Assembly (NCBI RefSeq): GCF_025244665.1
Contig: NZ_CP104205.1
Location: forward strand, 3,593,001 to 3,657,000
DNA: 64,000 nt
Reading direction: 5' to 3'
DNA from: Maribacter litopenaei
GTDB taxonomy: Bacteria > Bacteroidota > Bacteroidia > Flavobacteriales > Flavobacteriaceae
Shown here: piece by piece, positions 27,938 through 35,925 of the stretch
Numbering within the stretch: position 1 is the first letter of the stretch
Layout: each line of letters begins with the position of its first letter
The notes under the pieces: generated by a model
Database searches by the model: none
Seen by the model: the letters and a program-made list of their open reading frames with translations, nothing else
Told to the model about the DNA's origin: nothing
Translations under genes and position numbers: made by a program

Positions 27938-28807
27938 ATGACCACATTGGTATGTATTCTTATTGCTATTGCTTTAATATGTTTCGCAATTCTTAATGAC
28001 CATAAGAACACTAGAAAAACTAATCGCTTTGGAATAAAAGGGGATTCAAATGATGACGGTACTACAAAAAACTCTAGTATAAAAATTGATAATCCTACTG
28101 TCGCTAAGCAAAAAGCTAGAGAAGATATTAAATACTACGAAACCCAGCGCTGGATTGATGAGACAATCAGTTTTTTAGACAAAAAGCAAAGTCTTGAGGA
28201 TTTATTAATACTTAAAGAGGTTGCTGAAATAAATTACGGCGATTTGTTGAACTGTTTTGAATGGAAATTTCAAAGATTAGAAATTTTATGGCGGGATAGT
28301 TACAAGTGCCACAAATGCGGTAAAAGGGATTTACACAATCATGTTCATCATATGCAATACATAAAAAATCAATTACCATGGGAAATAGATGGAAAATATC
28401 TTCAAACACTCTGCCGTAAATGCCATGTGCAGGTACATAAGGAACAAGAGATTCCTATATATTCTTTTTCGAATGGACAGAAAATAAAAATTTCAAACTA
28501 CTTTAATGTTTGCCGGAGGTGTGAAGGGACGGGTTACATACCGCAGTACAGCCATATCCAAAATGGAGTATGTTTTAAATGTCAAGGAAATAGTGTAGAT
28601 AGAACGATTTTTAGTGATATTTTAAATGACCATTTAAAAACTAATCAGAAATTTAAAGAGTCTCTTAAAAGAGCCAAGTACAAAGATTTTCTTAGAAATA
28701 TTAAAACCTCCGAGTTTGCCGCGAAATTCTGCAATGTTGAAGCCTATGAAAAAAAAACTGACCCTTCAAAATGGGAAGATTATGCAGATGATGACCTTCC
28801 CTTTTAA
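27938..28807 (+). CDS. Membrane-anchored HNH endonuclease-like protein with zinc ribbon
   Basis: 289 residues. One N-terminal membrane helix (TLVCILIAIALICFAILN) is followed by a helical linker, then an HNH-type domain: CHKCGKRDLHNHVHHMQYI with LCRKCHVQVH, the two CxxC pairs and the HxxH core. A DnaJ-type zinc ribbon follows (CRRCEGTGYI ... CFKCQGNS). The tail ends in an acidic WEDYADDDLPF, similar to the C-terminal tip of SSB proteins, which would let it dock on SSB partners. It is the only plus-strand gene in island 1, convergent with the integrase with a 2-bp gap. A DNA-degrading defence role is possible. Confidence 0.72.
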   Translation: MTTLVCILIAIALICFAILNDHKNTRKTNRFGIKGDSNDDGTTKNSSIKIDNPTVAKQKAREDIKYYETQRWIDETISFLDKKQSLEDLLILKEVAEINYGDLLNCFEWKFQRLEILWRDSYKCHKCGKRDLHNHVHHMQYIKNQLPWEIDGKYLQTLCRKCHVQVHKEQEIPIYSFSNGQKIKISNYFNVCRRCEGTGYIPQYSHIQNGVCFKCQGNSVDRTIFSDILNDHLKTNQKFKESLKRAKYKDFLRNIKTSEFAAKFCNVEAYEKKTDPSKWEDYADDDLPF

Positions 28808-28809
28808 AT

Positions 28810-30015
28810 TTAATTTAATTTCCCTTTTAGCCTCGAAATTTCCGCACCTACTCTCTTTTGAACTACTTTCCCATAGTAATTACGGGTTATTTTAATACTG
28901 GAATGACCTAGCAATTCACTTACTATTTCCATGGGAACATCATTATAAAGCAATACAGTTGACGCGAATGTTTTTCTTGCCGTATGGTGCGTTATTCTCT
29001 TTCTAACACATACAATATCAGCAATTTCTTTTAAATAAGAGTTGATTTTTTGATTGCTATACCTAGGAAGTAAAAAATCATCCAAGCCCTCATACTTTTT
29101 TAATATTCCAATGGCCTTCGGCAACAAGGGAATAGATATTTCCTTATTTGTCTTTTTACGATTCATCTTAATCCAAAGATTCCCATCAAAACCCTTTACA
29201 ATGTGCTCCTTTTTAAGATTTGACATCTCATTATAGGCAAGGCCGGTATAACAACAGAAAACAAATAGGTCCCTTACTACTCCCAATCTAATTTGGGCGA
29301 AATTATGACCCTCAAAGACTTTAAGTTCCTCGGTAGATAAAAACACAACTTCTTTCTTTATCCTTCCCGGCAAATATCCCGCAAATGGGTCTTTTACCAA
29401 GATACCCTCATTAACGGCTTCCCGGATTGGCTTACGTAACCTCTGAATGGTCTTGTTGATAGTCACCTGTTTCTGGTGTAGTTCCGTCTTTAGATAGTAC
29501 TCGAAATCCTTGGCATGCTGGAGCTTCAAATGACTAAGTTGAATATCCCTCTTCTTAAACTTCCAATTAATAAAAGAAGCAAACTGTATTTTGGCATATC
29601 TAAATTTTTTCCAAGTAGCCAATTGGATATCTATACCGATTAATTTTTCCTTTTTCTGAAGAAATTTGGTAAAGTACTCTAGAGTATTTATCTCCGCTTC
29701 TAAGGATTCTCCGAAATAAGTTTTGAATATGTCCTCCACGCGAAACTCAAAATGGGACACCTGAAGTTCAAGAAATGACCTTTGAAGCTTAGACTTTATA
29801 ATTTCTAATTGTATGTTCTTCTGCCTATTCTTTTGGTCAGTTTGGTCTATTTTCTGTCGTTTTGCATGCCACTCATTTGAATTGACAAAAATCCCGGTAG
29901 AAAATTCCTTTCGCTCCTTTAAATAAGTGATTCTGCACTTAATTGGACATAATCCATTCTTGTTTGTTTTCGCCTTATTTAAATAAAATAATACGGTTAA
30001 CGCATTTTGATTCAT
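28810..30015 (-). CDS. int: Tyrosine recombinase (Bacteroidota-type phage integrase), island 1
   Basis: About 401 residues from MNQNALTVLFYLNKAKTNKN (an upstream in-frame ATG at 30037-30039 adds eight residues). The arm-binding domain is followed by a SAM-like core-binding domain (TLEYFTKFLQKKEKL) and the catalytic domain: CCYTGLAYNEMSNL at box I, HHTARKTFAS (HxxR), LLGHSSIKITRNYYGK with the nucleophile Tyr. Box I carries Ala where XerC has Arg, as in the IntDOT-type recombinases of Bacteroides. It sits at the right end of island 1 next to att, with arm-like repeats directly upstream. It should integrate and excise the island at the tRNA 3' end. Confidence 0.92.
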   Translation of the reverse strand: MNQNALTVLFYLNKAKTNKNGLCPIKCRITYLKERKEFSTGIFVNSNEWHAKRQKIDQTDQKNRQKNIQLEIIKSKLQRSFLELQVSHFEFRVEDIFKTYFGESLEAEINTLEYFTKFLQKKEKLIGIDIQLATWKKFRYAKIQFASFINWKFKKRDIQLSHLKLQHAKDFEYYLKTELHQKQVTINKTIQRLRKPIREAVNEGILVKDPFAGYLPGRIKKEVVFLSTEELKVFEGHNFAQIRLGVVRDLFVFCCYTGLAYNEMSNLKKEHIVKGFDGNLWIKMNRKKTNKEISIPLLPKAIGILKKYEGLDDFLLPRYSNQKINSYLKEIADIVCVRKRITHHTARKTFASTVLLYNDVPMEIVSELLGHSSIKITRNYYGKVVQKRVGAEISRLKGKLN

Positions 30016-30041
30016 TACCAATTGAATTAAATTAAACAATT

Positions 30042-30104
30042 GGCATACAATTCAGATAAAAGTGGGACACCTTGGAATTAAATTGGGTACCCGAATTGGA
30101 CACC
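30042..30104 (+). promoter_or_regulatory. Candidate integrase arm-type sites, right end of island 1
   Basis: GGCATACAATTC (30042-30053) and two GGACACC words (30065-30071 and 30098-30104, 33 bp apart) lie between the integrase start and att. The same words in inverted orientation lie just inside the left end. Confidence 0.55.
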
Positions 30105-30228
30105 TCGAAATCCCTATTTCGTAGTAAATTGGATTGATGGGGATATCAAAGAAATTACTCAAAAGCCCCGAAAACAAAGGGATAAAACAAAAAATCCAAC
30201 CTAAACAAATAGACTGGATTTATTAAGA

Positions 30229-30275
30229 AGTGATCCCACCTGGGCTCGAACCAGGACTCCCTGATTATGAGTCAG
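30229..30275 (-). repeat. Central att: truncated tRNA 3' half (47 bp)
   Basis: Minus-strand 3' half of a CAU-anticodon tRNA: anticodon arm (CTGACTCATAATCAG), T-arm and acceptor 3' strand, but no D-arm or 5' acceptor. 27 bp match 13554-13580 exactly. The anticodon part matches the intact tRNA at 49736-49812. It is the junction between island 1 and island 2. Confidence 0.85.
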
Positions 30276-30376
30276 TCTCTTTATGGTCTCAAATGGTTTT
30301 ATATGTCTTGAAACGCCCATTTATGGGGTTTTTAATTATCTTTAAATTCGTTTTAAACCATTCAAAACCAAAAAAA

Positions 30377-30396
30377 GCACGCTGAAAGCACGCTGA
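30377..30396 (+). promoter_or_regulatory. Candidate recombinase arm-type site, left end of island 2
   Basis: GCACGCTGAAAGCACGCTGA, two GCACGCTGA words 11 bp apart, 29 bp upstream of the integrase start codon. The identical word pair occurs 48 bp from the intact tRNA at the other end. Confidence 0.6.
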
Positions 30397-30425
30397 AAAA
30401 AATTAAACAATAATCTCTTTTTCTT

Positions 30426-31739
30426 ATGGCAACAATTAAGGTCACCTTCGATAGACGCGCCTCTAACACAGTTAAAGGTAAAAAATTTCCTTTGGTACTA
30501 CGTATCAGCCATAACCGAAAAACACGCGACATTCCTTTCAATTTGCACTTAAAGGAGAATCAATATGATTTTACCACAGGTAAAATTAAAGGCGTTATGA
30601 GCGCTGTGCGCCACACTAAAAGGACAATTAAGATATATTCAGATGTGGATTTATGGCTAGATGAGCACGCTGGAGAAATAAAAAATTGGGAAATGAATCG
30701 CCTAAAATCAGAAATCGAACAACGATTCTTTAAAAAATCGCAATCCCGCACCATTTTAAATCATGGTGCAAAATATTTGAACCGCCTGCGTATTGAAGGA
30801 AGGTTTTCAACTGCAAGTTCTTATGAGGATGCCTTAAAATCCCTAATTAAATATAGGAGGCATTTAAGAGGTTTGGCGGATTCTAAAATCAAATCCTTAT
30901 TTGAAATCAAGGATGATAAAATGATACCTTTAGAGGAATTCAAGGATTTCGACATGGAGATCAAGGCCATCGATTATGGTTTCTCGAAAGACTTCAAAGC
31001 TTACCTATTAAATCGTTACACCTCAAAAAATACTCCGGCCATATTTCTTCGAAGTCTACAGGCCATTATGAACGATGCAAGGAAAACCTATGAAGATTTG
31101 AAAGACCACAAGCCTTTGTCGAATATTAGTAAGAAAAGTCACGCAAACGCTCCCTCACCCATCGATTTGCAGGATATCCAAAAAATCAGGAAGTTAGAGT
31201 TGCCACCATTTACCCCTATTTGGGACAATCGCAACTATCTACTGTTCATGTTCAATAATATGGGTATGAACTTTTTTGATATGGCCATTTTAAAACGCTT
31301 TCAATTTGAGGATAACCGTATCAAATATTTTCGCAAAAAAACGCACTATGAAGGTGATTATTTTAGTGTCCTACAGAACGCTGAGTCTTTGGAAATTATC
31401 AACCACTATTTAAACGGTCAGGACGATAATGAGTATCTTTTTCCGATTATCCCAAATAATACTTCACCTGAACGTTTATACAAGGTCAATAAAGGAAAGA
31501 TTAAAATTTTCAATAAGTACGCTGGAAAAATTGCAGCGCTTGCTGGCATCGATAAAAAAATTACTACCTACACATTACGAGATACTTGGACAAATATTGG
31601 GTTGGACATGGGAATCGATATACGGAAGATTTCCTCAGGCCTAGGGCACTCAAGTGTTCAAGTTACCGAAAAACACTACGGCAGAAGCGTTTCGGAGAAA
31701 ATCCTAGATGAAATAAATGCCAAAATCACAAAAGCGTAA
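30426..31739 (+). CDS. int: Tyrosine recombinase (Bacteroidota SAM-like integrase), island 2, atypical active site
   Basis: 437 intact residues. An N-terminal arm-binding region (ATIKVTFDRRASNTVKGKKF) and a SAM-like core-binding domain lead to a C-terminal catalytic domain: MFNNMGMNFFDMAIL at box I, TTYTLRDTW at box II, SGLGHSSVQVTEKHYGRS with the tyrosine nucleophile. Box I has Met where related integrases have Arg, and the His of HxxR is Tyr, so the active site departs from the canonical RHRY set. Related Bacteroidota recombinases also vary here, so activity is not excluded. It sits at the left end of island 2, transcribed inward. Confidence 0.88.
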   Translation: MATIKVTFDRRASNTVKGKKFPLVLRISHNRKTRDIPFNLHLKENQYDFTTGKIKGVMSAVRHTKRTIKIYSDVDLWLDEHAGEIKNWEMNRLKSEIEQRFFKKSQSRTILNHGAKYLNRLRIEGRFSTASSYEDALKSLIKYRRHLRGLADSKIKSLFEIKDDKMIPLEEFKDFDMEIKAIDYGFSKDFKAYLLNRYTSKNTPAIFLRSLQAIMNDARKTYEDLKDHKPLSNISKKSHANAPSPIDLQDIQKIRKLELPPFTPIWDNRNYLLFMFNNMGMNFFDMAILKRFQFEDNRIKYFRKKTHYEGDYFSVLQNAESLEIINHYLNGQDDNEYLFPIIPNNTSPERLYKVNKGKIKIFNKYAGKIAALAGIDKKITTYTLRDTWTNIGLDMGIDIRKISSGLGHSSVQVTEKHYGRSVSEKILDEINAKITKA

Positions 31740-31881
31740 TATTCCTATCCATAAAATGGACAACTTACTTTTTCATTTGACCTAAGATACTTTGATGATT
31801 CCTTTACATTTTATGCTGTGATTTCTAGTCCAAAAGAAAAAACTCACGAGAAGTCGAATCAAATAAGTATACTTTATCAAA

Positions 31882-32539
31882 TCATTTAATTGATATACTT
31901 TTTCGAACAAGTTGGTCAAACCTAAAACTTGACGATTTATGACCTTTTCCTGCTTCTATCAAAAGCCATTTCTCATCTACTAAATTTTCATATGCATTAA
32001 CTAATTTGGATTTTCTATCAATAATCTTCTGTATTTCCTTTATATCGGCAAATTCGACACGATGCTCCTATCCATTGCCAAAGACTATTATCTGTATCAT
32101 TGGAGACACTGATTTTGTTGAAATACTCATTTTCTATTTTATTCCTTTTAGTTGAGACGTAGAACTTTCTATCCTTGTTGACAGCATAAATATCATAAAC
32201 CGTATCGTGCAACAAATCCACAAAATATGATTTCGAATAAGTTTTAACATCCATCTTTTGTTGGGTATAATGAAAATAAACGTTCAAAGCTTCATTGTTA
32301 TTTTTTTTGAATTTGTTCTCGGCACCATTTAATACCTCCTTCCTGAATTCCTCGATTTTCTTCAGCTTGGAATTTAGATATTTAGTATGTTCGACTGAAA
32401 TTTTTTTATTTGGGCATGTCAATATAAAATCAGGTGTTTCCATCTCATCAATATCAACAATAGTTGTCTTAAGCATAGTGTACTTTAAAAACTCATCCAA
32501 AATATACCTCTCTATTTTCTTTTGTTTTATACTGGTCAT
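31882..32539 (-). CDS. Putative PD-(D/E)xK-like nuclease of island 2, frameshifted
   Basis: About 219 residues after repair. The N-terminal part has ETPDFILTCPNKKISVEHTK, a PD...(E)xT arrangement that resembles the restriction-endonuclease-like core, in which Asp and Glu bind metal. The frame breaks near 32065 and resumes VEFADIKEIQKIIDRKSKLV, ending at 31882-31884. The C-terminal part LVDEKWLLIEAGKGHKSSSF is a conserved-looking tail. It is convergent with the island integrase and may be a defence cargo gene. The nuclease assignment rests on one motif. Confidence 0.45.
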
Positions 32540-32640
32540 ATTATGTTTTGTATTATAAATAACTACATTTTTTTCTCCCTAACCACAAAAAGTAACCATC
32601 ATAGCCAAAGTATTTTCATTTTCGATATGCCCTTTTGCCG

Positions 32641-34941
32641 CTAAAATGAAATTCCCCGATTCTTCCTTCTCTTTGTATAGTCAGTCAACTCATCCTTAAA
32701 CCCGTTGTAATCTTCTTGGTTCCCTGTTGGTTTGTCCAATAGCGAGCCGATAGCATAAACACCCTTTCTCAATAGTCGGTTTTGTTTGAAGGTGTTTTTA
32801 CTTGCTATCCGCTCCTGTATGGCTTTACGAAGCCCTTTATCCATGTGATGTATAGTTGCTTTCCTGTCAAGGTTAGGATATACGCTTTCATTTGTCAGCA
32901 TGTAAGCGACCCTATCGTAGTGGCCCAGTTCCATCAAATGACCGGCCCATAGATTCTTGAGGTTGTCCCTTCTATTTTTGATGAGATTTTCCAAAACCGG
33001 TTGCTGTTGCTTTAAGGTCGTTTCCAAATCTGGGATGGAACCTAAATAAAGGTTTGTTCTTTTTGGCATCTTGTAACTTGAGTTTATGTTGGTGTAAATC
33101 GACTTTATGTTGATACCGCTTTCTCCTTTCTCAAAATAGAATCCCTTGGCATTGAAAAAAGCGATGTAGTCCTTTGGGGATTTCTCGAACGATGCATGCA
33201 TCCGTTCGGCATGTTTGAGGTAAGCGCCTAAAGCAAGTCTTTCGTATCGCTGTCTATAATCTGAATTCATACGTTTGAACAGTCCTGGAAAGACCATCGG
33301 AAGAAAAAAGGAGATGGCCGTTTGCTTGGATACATTGTCAACATCCTGCTTTATCATCATTTCTAACATGAGATGGTTCTGTCGGACAAATCCATTTGAT
33401 ACATGCTCCTCCATTTTTTTTGGAAAGGGAAGATTTCCCAAGGGAACAGGAAGGGAATATTTTTCCGAATCGTTGAACAGTAGTTTGTTGTTCCGGTATT
33501 TCACACCCAAGGCCTGGAACAGGTGCCTAACGCTACCATCCGTTGCCCCTACATTGAAAACGCCTTTTCTCAATACATCCCCTATCAAATCGAACTTTCC
33601 CTGTAGGGCTTCCTTTTCCTTTATGGTTTCCGTGTCATGTATTCTTTGTTGGATTTTGGGAAAGGTTTCTTGTAGGTTTTTCCTAAATAGATGTTTCTGC
33701 TCGCTTGACATATATTTTTCAAGGAAGCGGTGCTTTTCCGATTCCATTAGGATTGGAACGATGTCCGTAAAACTGAGTGTTTCGATATGTTCCGATAGCA
33801 ATCCCTTTTTCTGTTTTGATTTCAAGTATGATGTTCGAATCGCTTCCCTTATCAATTTTTGCATTTCTATTAGGAACTGTTTGCTATGAATGTTTATTTC
33901 GGTCCATGCATCGCCATTGCCGAAAATATCCAACCGCTTCTGCATGCTTAGATGTTTGCCCAGTTCCTTTTCCCTGAAGACATATCCTGATTTGTCGTAG
34001 ATGGTATACCCTTCAATGGTATCCCTCTTTATATCAAGTTCGATATCCATGCCCTTATATTCCTTGAGCACTTCCTTGAGGTCGTGCGGTCGGATGGTCT
34101 TGAATAAATCGTAGGTCGTCCCTATTTGTTTCAAAAGCCGCTTCCGGTGCATCGGCAACAGCTTGGACCTTTTATGACTGTCGAAGATCCTTTGGAGTTT
34201 CGGGCCGCTCATTTGTCGGTGTATCCGGGAACCATTGATAAATCGGGTTCGGTATCCTTGTCGGTTGTCCAGTCCAAAGGCTACCCCTGCCCTTCCCGTT
34301 GTGCTTTGGGTCTGTCTGACCTCAATATGATAGGGCTTTACAAGTCGGGCCAGCTCCTCGAAACTCCTGACCTTATATCTCTGTAGGATGCGGTTCAATA
34401 CGTCCTGTATGTAGTATCGTGTTCCTTGGATATCATCGTTGTTGGTTCTCGTTTCCGGTAATCTGAAAATCGGGAGTTGCTTCTCCTGTTTTGTCCTTGG
34501 GACAGGTTCAAGATTATATTTAGTTTCCGGATAACCTGTGGTGGCCATGCTCCTTCTCTTGCTATTGTAGAGACTTAGAACCTGTCCCTTGTCATTGACA
34601 TTGGTGGTTAAGATATGCACATGTTCATGTTTGGTATCGTTGTGTCTTACGACCATGAAGGGCTGTTCCCCATAGCCCATCTTTTCCATATATTCCTTGG
34701 AGATTTCAAAAAAGGTACTGTCATCGACATGCTCGTCGTGGGGCAGGTTCAGGCTGATATGGGCATAGCGGTTCTTCGTCGCGTTGCGCTGTCCCTGAAA
34801 ATGGAGCAGGCTCCCGAAAAACTTCGGGGGGATATCCTGGGAAAAAGTATTCCCATAACCGAGGACCTGCATGCCCTCCTTGCCGAGGATATAGTCCAAG
34901 GTTCCCCTGCAGGTCTGTCCGTAAATTATCTTGGCTATCAT
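32641..34941 (-). CDS. mobA: Relaxase MobA (MobP-type mobilization protein)
   Basis: 766 intact residues. The N-terminal relaxase domain begins MIAKIIYGQTCRGTLDYILG. The catalytic Tyr is probably Y7 or Y17, and the metal-binding histidine set is H100-x4-H105-E-H107-V-H109. The rest is a long alpha-helical region without a recognised helicase domain. It nicks oriT and pilots the strand through a conjugation channel supplied by another element. The 5' end is 5 bp from the mobC stop, so mobC-mobA are one operon. Confidence 0.92.
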   Translation of the reverse strand: MIAKIIYGQTCRGTLDYILGKEGMQVLGYGNTFSQDIPPKFFGSLLHFQGQRNATKNRYAHISLNLPHDEHVDDSTFFEISKEYMEKMGYGEQPFMVVRHNDTKHEHVHILTTNVNDKGQVLSLYNSKRRSMATTGYPETKYNLEPVPRTKQEKQLPIFRLPETRTNNDDIQGTRYYIQDVLNRILQRYKVRSFEELARLVKPYHIEVRQTQSTTGRAGVAFGLDNRQGYRTRFINGSRIHRQMSGPKLQRIFDSHKRSKLLPMHRKRLLKQIGTTYDLFKTIRPHDLKEVLKEYKGMDIELDIKRDTIEGYTIYDKSGYVFREKELGKHLSMQKRLDIFGNGDAWTEINIHSKQFLIEMQKLIREAIRTSYLKSKQKKGLLSEHIETLSFTDIVPILMESEKHRFLEKYMSSEQKHLFRKNLQETFPKIQQRIHDTETIKEKEALQGKFDLIGDVLRKGVFNVGATDGSVRHLFQALGVKYRNNKLLFNDSEKYSLPVPLGNLPFPKKMEEHVSNGFVRQNHLMLEMMIKQDVDNVSKQTAISFFLPMVFPGLFKRMNSDYRQRYERLALGAYLKHAERMHASFEKSPKDYIAFFNAKGFYFEKGESGINIKSIYTNINSSYKMPKRTNLYLGSIPDLETTLKQQQPVLENLIKNRRDNLKNLWAGHLMELGHYDRVAYMLTNESVYPNLDRKATIHHMDKGLRKAIQERIASKNTFKQNRLLRKGVYAIGSLLDKPTGNQEDYNGFKDELTDYTKRRKNRGISF

Positions 34942-34946
34942 ATCTA

Positions 34947-35324
34947 TTATGCTTTCATCGTTATTTCCAATAGTTCGTACAGCAGTTCGTTGGTCCTATT
35001 GATGTCAGCATCTAGATTTCCATTTGGATTTATGAGGTTTTTATGGTGGGCCAACTTTACCAACTGGTTGATGTTGTTCCCTATCCTGTTGATATGGTAG
35101 GCAAGCTCCAAAGTATCGGGCAATCTTTCCTTCTCTTCTGTTTTGCCGTTCAGGATCAATCTTCGAAGCAATGGACCGAGGGTTCCTCTTTGGCAAATGT
35201 CCAAATTGTAGCTTTCGCAAATGGCCCTCAGTTTTTCATATTCGGCATCGTTGAACCTAAGCATTACGTTGTGGTAACGCTTCTTGTTCCCCAATCGTTT
35301 CCTTCCCCTTTTTCTAGGTTTCAT
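34947..35324 (-). CDS. mobC: Mobilization accessory protein MobC
   Basis: 125 residues, basic: MKPRKRGRKRLGNKKRYHNV then a ribbon-helix-helix-like core (MLRFNDAEYEKLRAICESYN) and the MobC family block (YHINRIGNNINQLVKLAHHK). It binds oriT and opens the DNA next to nic so that MobA can act. The start is next to the oriT-like repeats at 35350-35411. It is the first gene of the mob operon. Confidence 0.92.
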   Translation of the reverse strand: MKPRKRGRKRLGNKKRYHNVMLRFNDAEYEKLRAICESYNLDICQRGTLGPLLRRLILNGKTEEKERLPDTLELAYHINRIGNNINQLVKLAHHKNLINPNGNLDADINRTNELLYELLEITMKA

Positions 35325-35349
35325 TTTAGATGCTCATTTTAGCAGAACA

Positions 35350-35411
35350 CTTCGCCGAAGTAGCCGATTCTAAGTTACTTAGAATACACCTCGCTATCCG
35401 TTACACGGATA
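35350..35411. other. Candidate origin of transfer (oriT) next to mobC
   Basis: Three perfect inverted repeats within 62 bp upstream of mobC: CTTCG-C-CGAAG (35350-35360), ATTCTAAG-TTA-CTTAGAAT (35367-35385) and TATCCG-TTACA-CGGATA (35395-35411). Clusters of hairpins next to mob genes are typical of oriT. No nic site was assigned. Confidence 0.5.
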
Positions 35412-35574
35412 AATATAACGGGAGAATATTTAATATAACCAATTTATTTTCAATTATTTATGATGTTGAATCATATGAAACCACATAGGGACAAATGGGA
35501 TCAAACCGATGTTTTATATGGCCTTAACTGGGATGTCGAAATCCTGAAAAAATCCGTTGATGACGGTTTTGTGG

Positions 35575-35735
35575 GTAGGGGAAGGAAAGGTCAAGGGGCG
35601 TTCTACGCCGCTTGTACTTTTGGGCGACCGAGGGGGTCGGGCGGCCTGTAGCGGAAGGACGACCGTTGCGGACCGGCGAAGCGTGTCCGCATGGGAGAAT
35701 TGGAGCAGGAGGTCCCGCCGACTTCCGCAGGGGAG
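35575..35735. ncRNA. GC-rich structured patch, possible RNA or transfer-related element
   Basis: A sharply GC-rich block in A/T-rich surroundings. It holds nested complementary arms GCGGAAG/CTTCCGC (35651-35657 with 35722-35728) enclosing GCGGAC/GTCCGC (35668-35673 with 35685-35690), plus small hairpins such as GCG-TTCTA-CGC and CGACC-GAGGG-GGTCG. No convincing ORF crosses it. A structured RNA or part of oriT is possible; strand unknown. Confidence 0.4.
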
Positions 35736-35925
35736 GATATAATTTAGTAAACCCGTATAAACTCCAATAATCTATTATTGATGTTAACCAAATTGCAATA
35801 ATTATTTTTAAATATAAGACATTTTGAAGGATACCATCCTAGAATAGGATGATTAGCTAAACCTATAAAAAGACCACGAATACAAAGCTTTGTTCAAAGA
35901 AATACCTTCTAGATTATAGTATAAC

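Larger units (their letters stand above)
13554..30255. mobile_element. Island 1: tRNA-integrated element with type I R-M cargo and VirE/RecA-like replication module
   Basis: Bounded by two exact 27-bp direct repeats (13554-13580 and 30229-30255) that match the T-arm and acceptor 3' end of a tRNA. A tyrosine recombinase lies at the right end, and matching inverted short repeats (GGCATACAATTC plus GGACACC) sit just inside both ends. It carries restriction-modification cargo, DUF5131 and GIY-YIG genes, a primase-helicase and a RecA-like ATPase, but no capsid or conjugation genes. The composition resembles a phage-satellite-like or integrative element; boundaries are inferred from repeats. Confidence 0.78.

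Noticed and set aside
30229..30275. Possible second functional tRNA gene
   Set aside because: Only the anticodon arm, T-arm and 3' acceptor strand are present. The D-arm and 5' acceptor strand are missing, so it cannot fold as a tRNA.
30312..30333. Hairpin with T run upstream of the island 2 integrase
   Set aside because: The stem is only five base pairs (CCCAT/ATGGG) with a mismatch at its base; not strong enough to list as a terminator.
35460..35651. Short plus-strand ORF (MMLNHMKPHRDKWDQTDVLY...)
   Set aside because: The second half runs into the GC-rich structured patch and has biased composition. The first half could be a real short peptide, but support is too thin.
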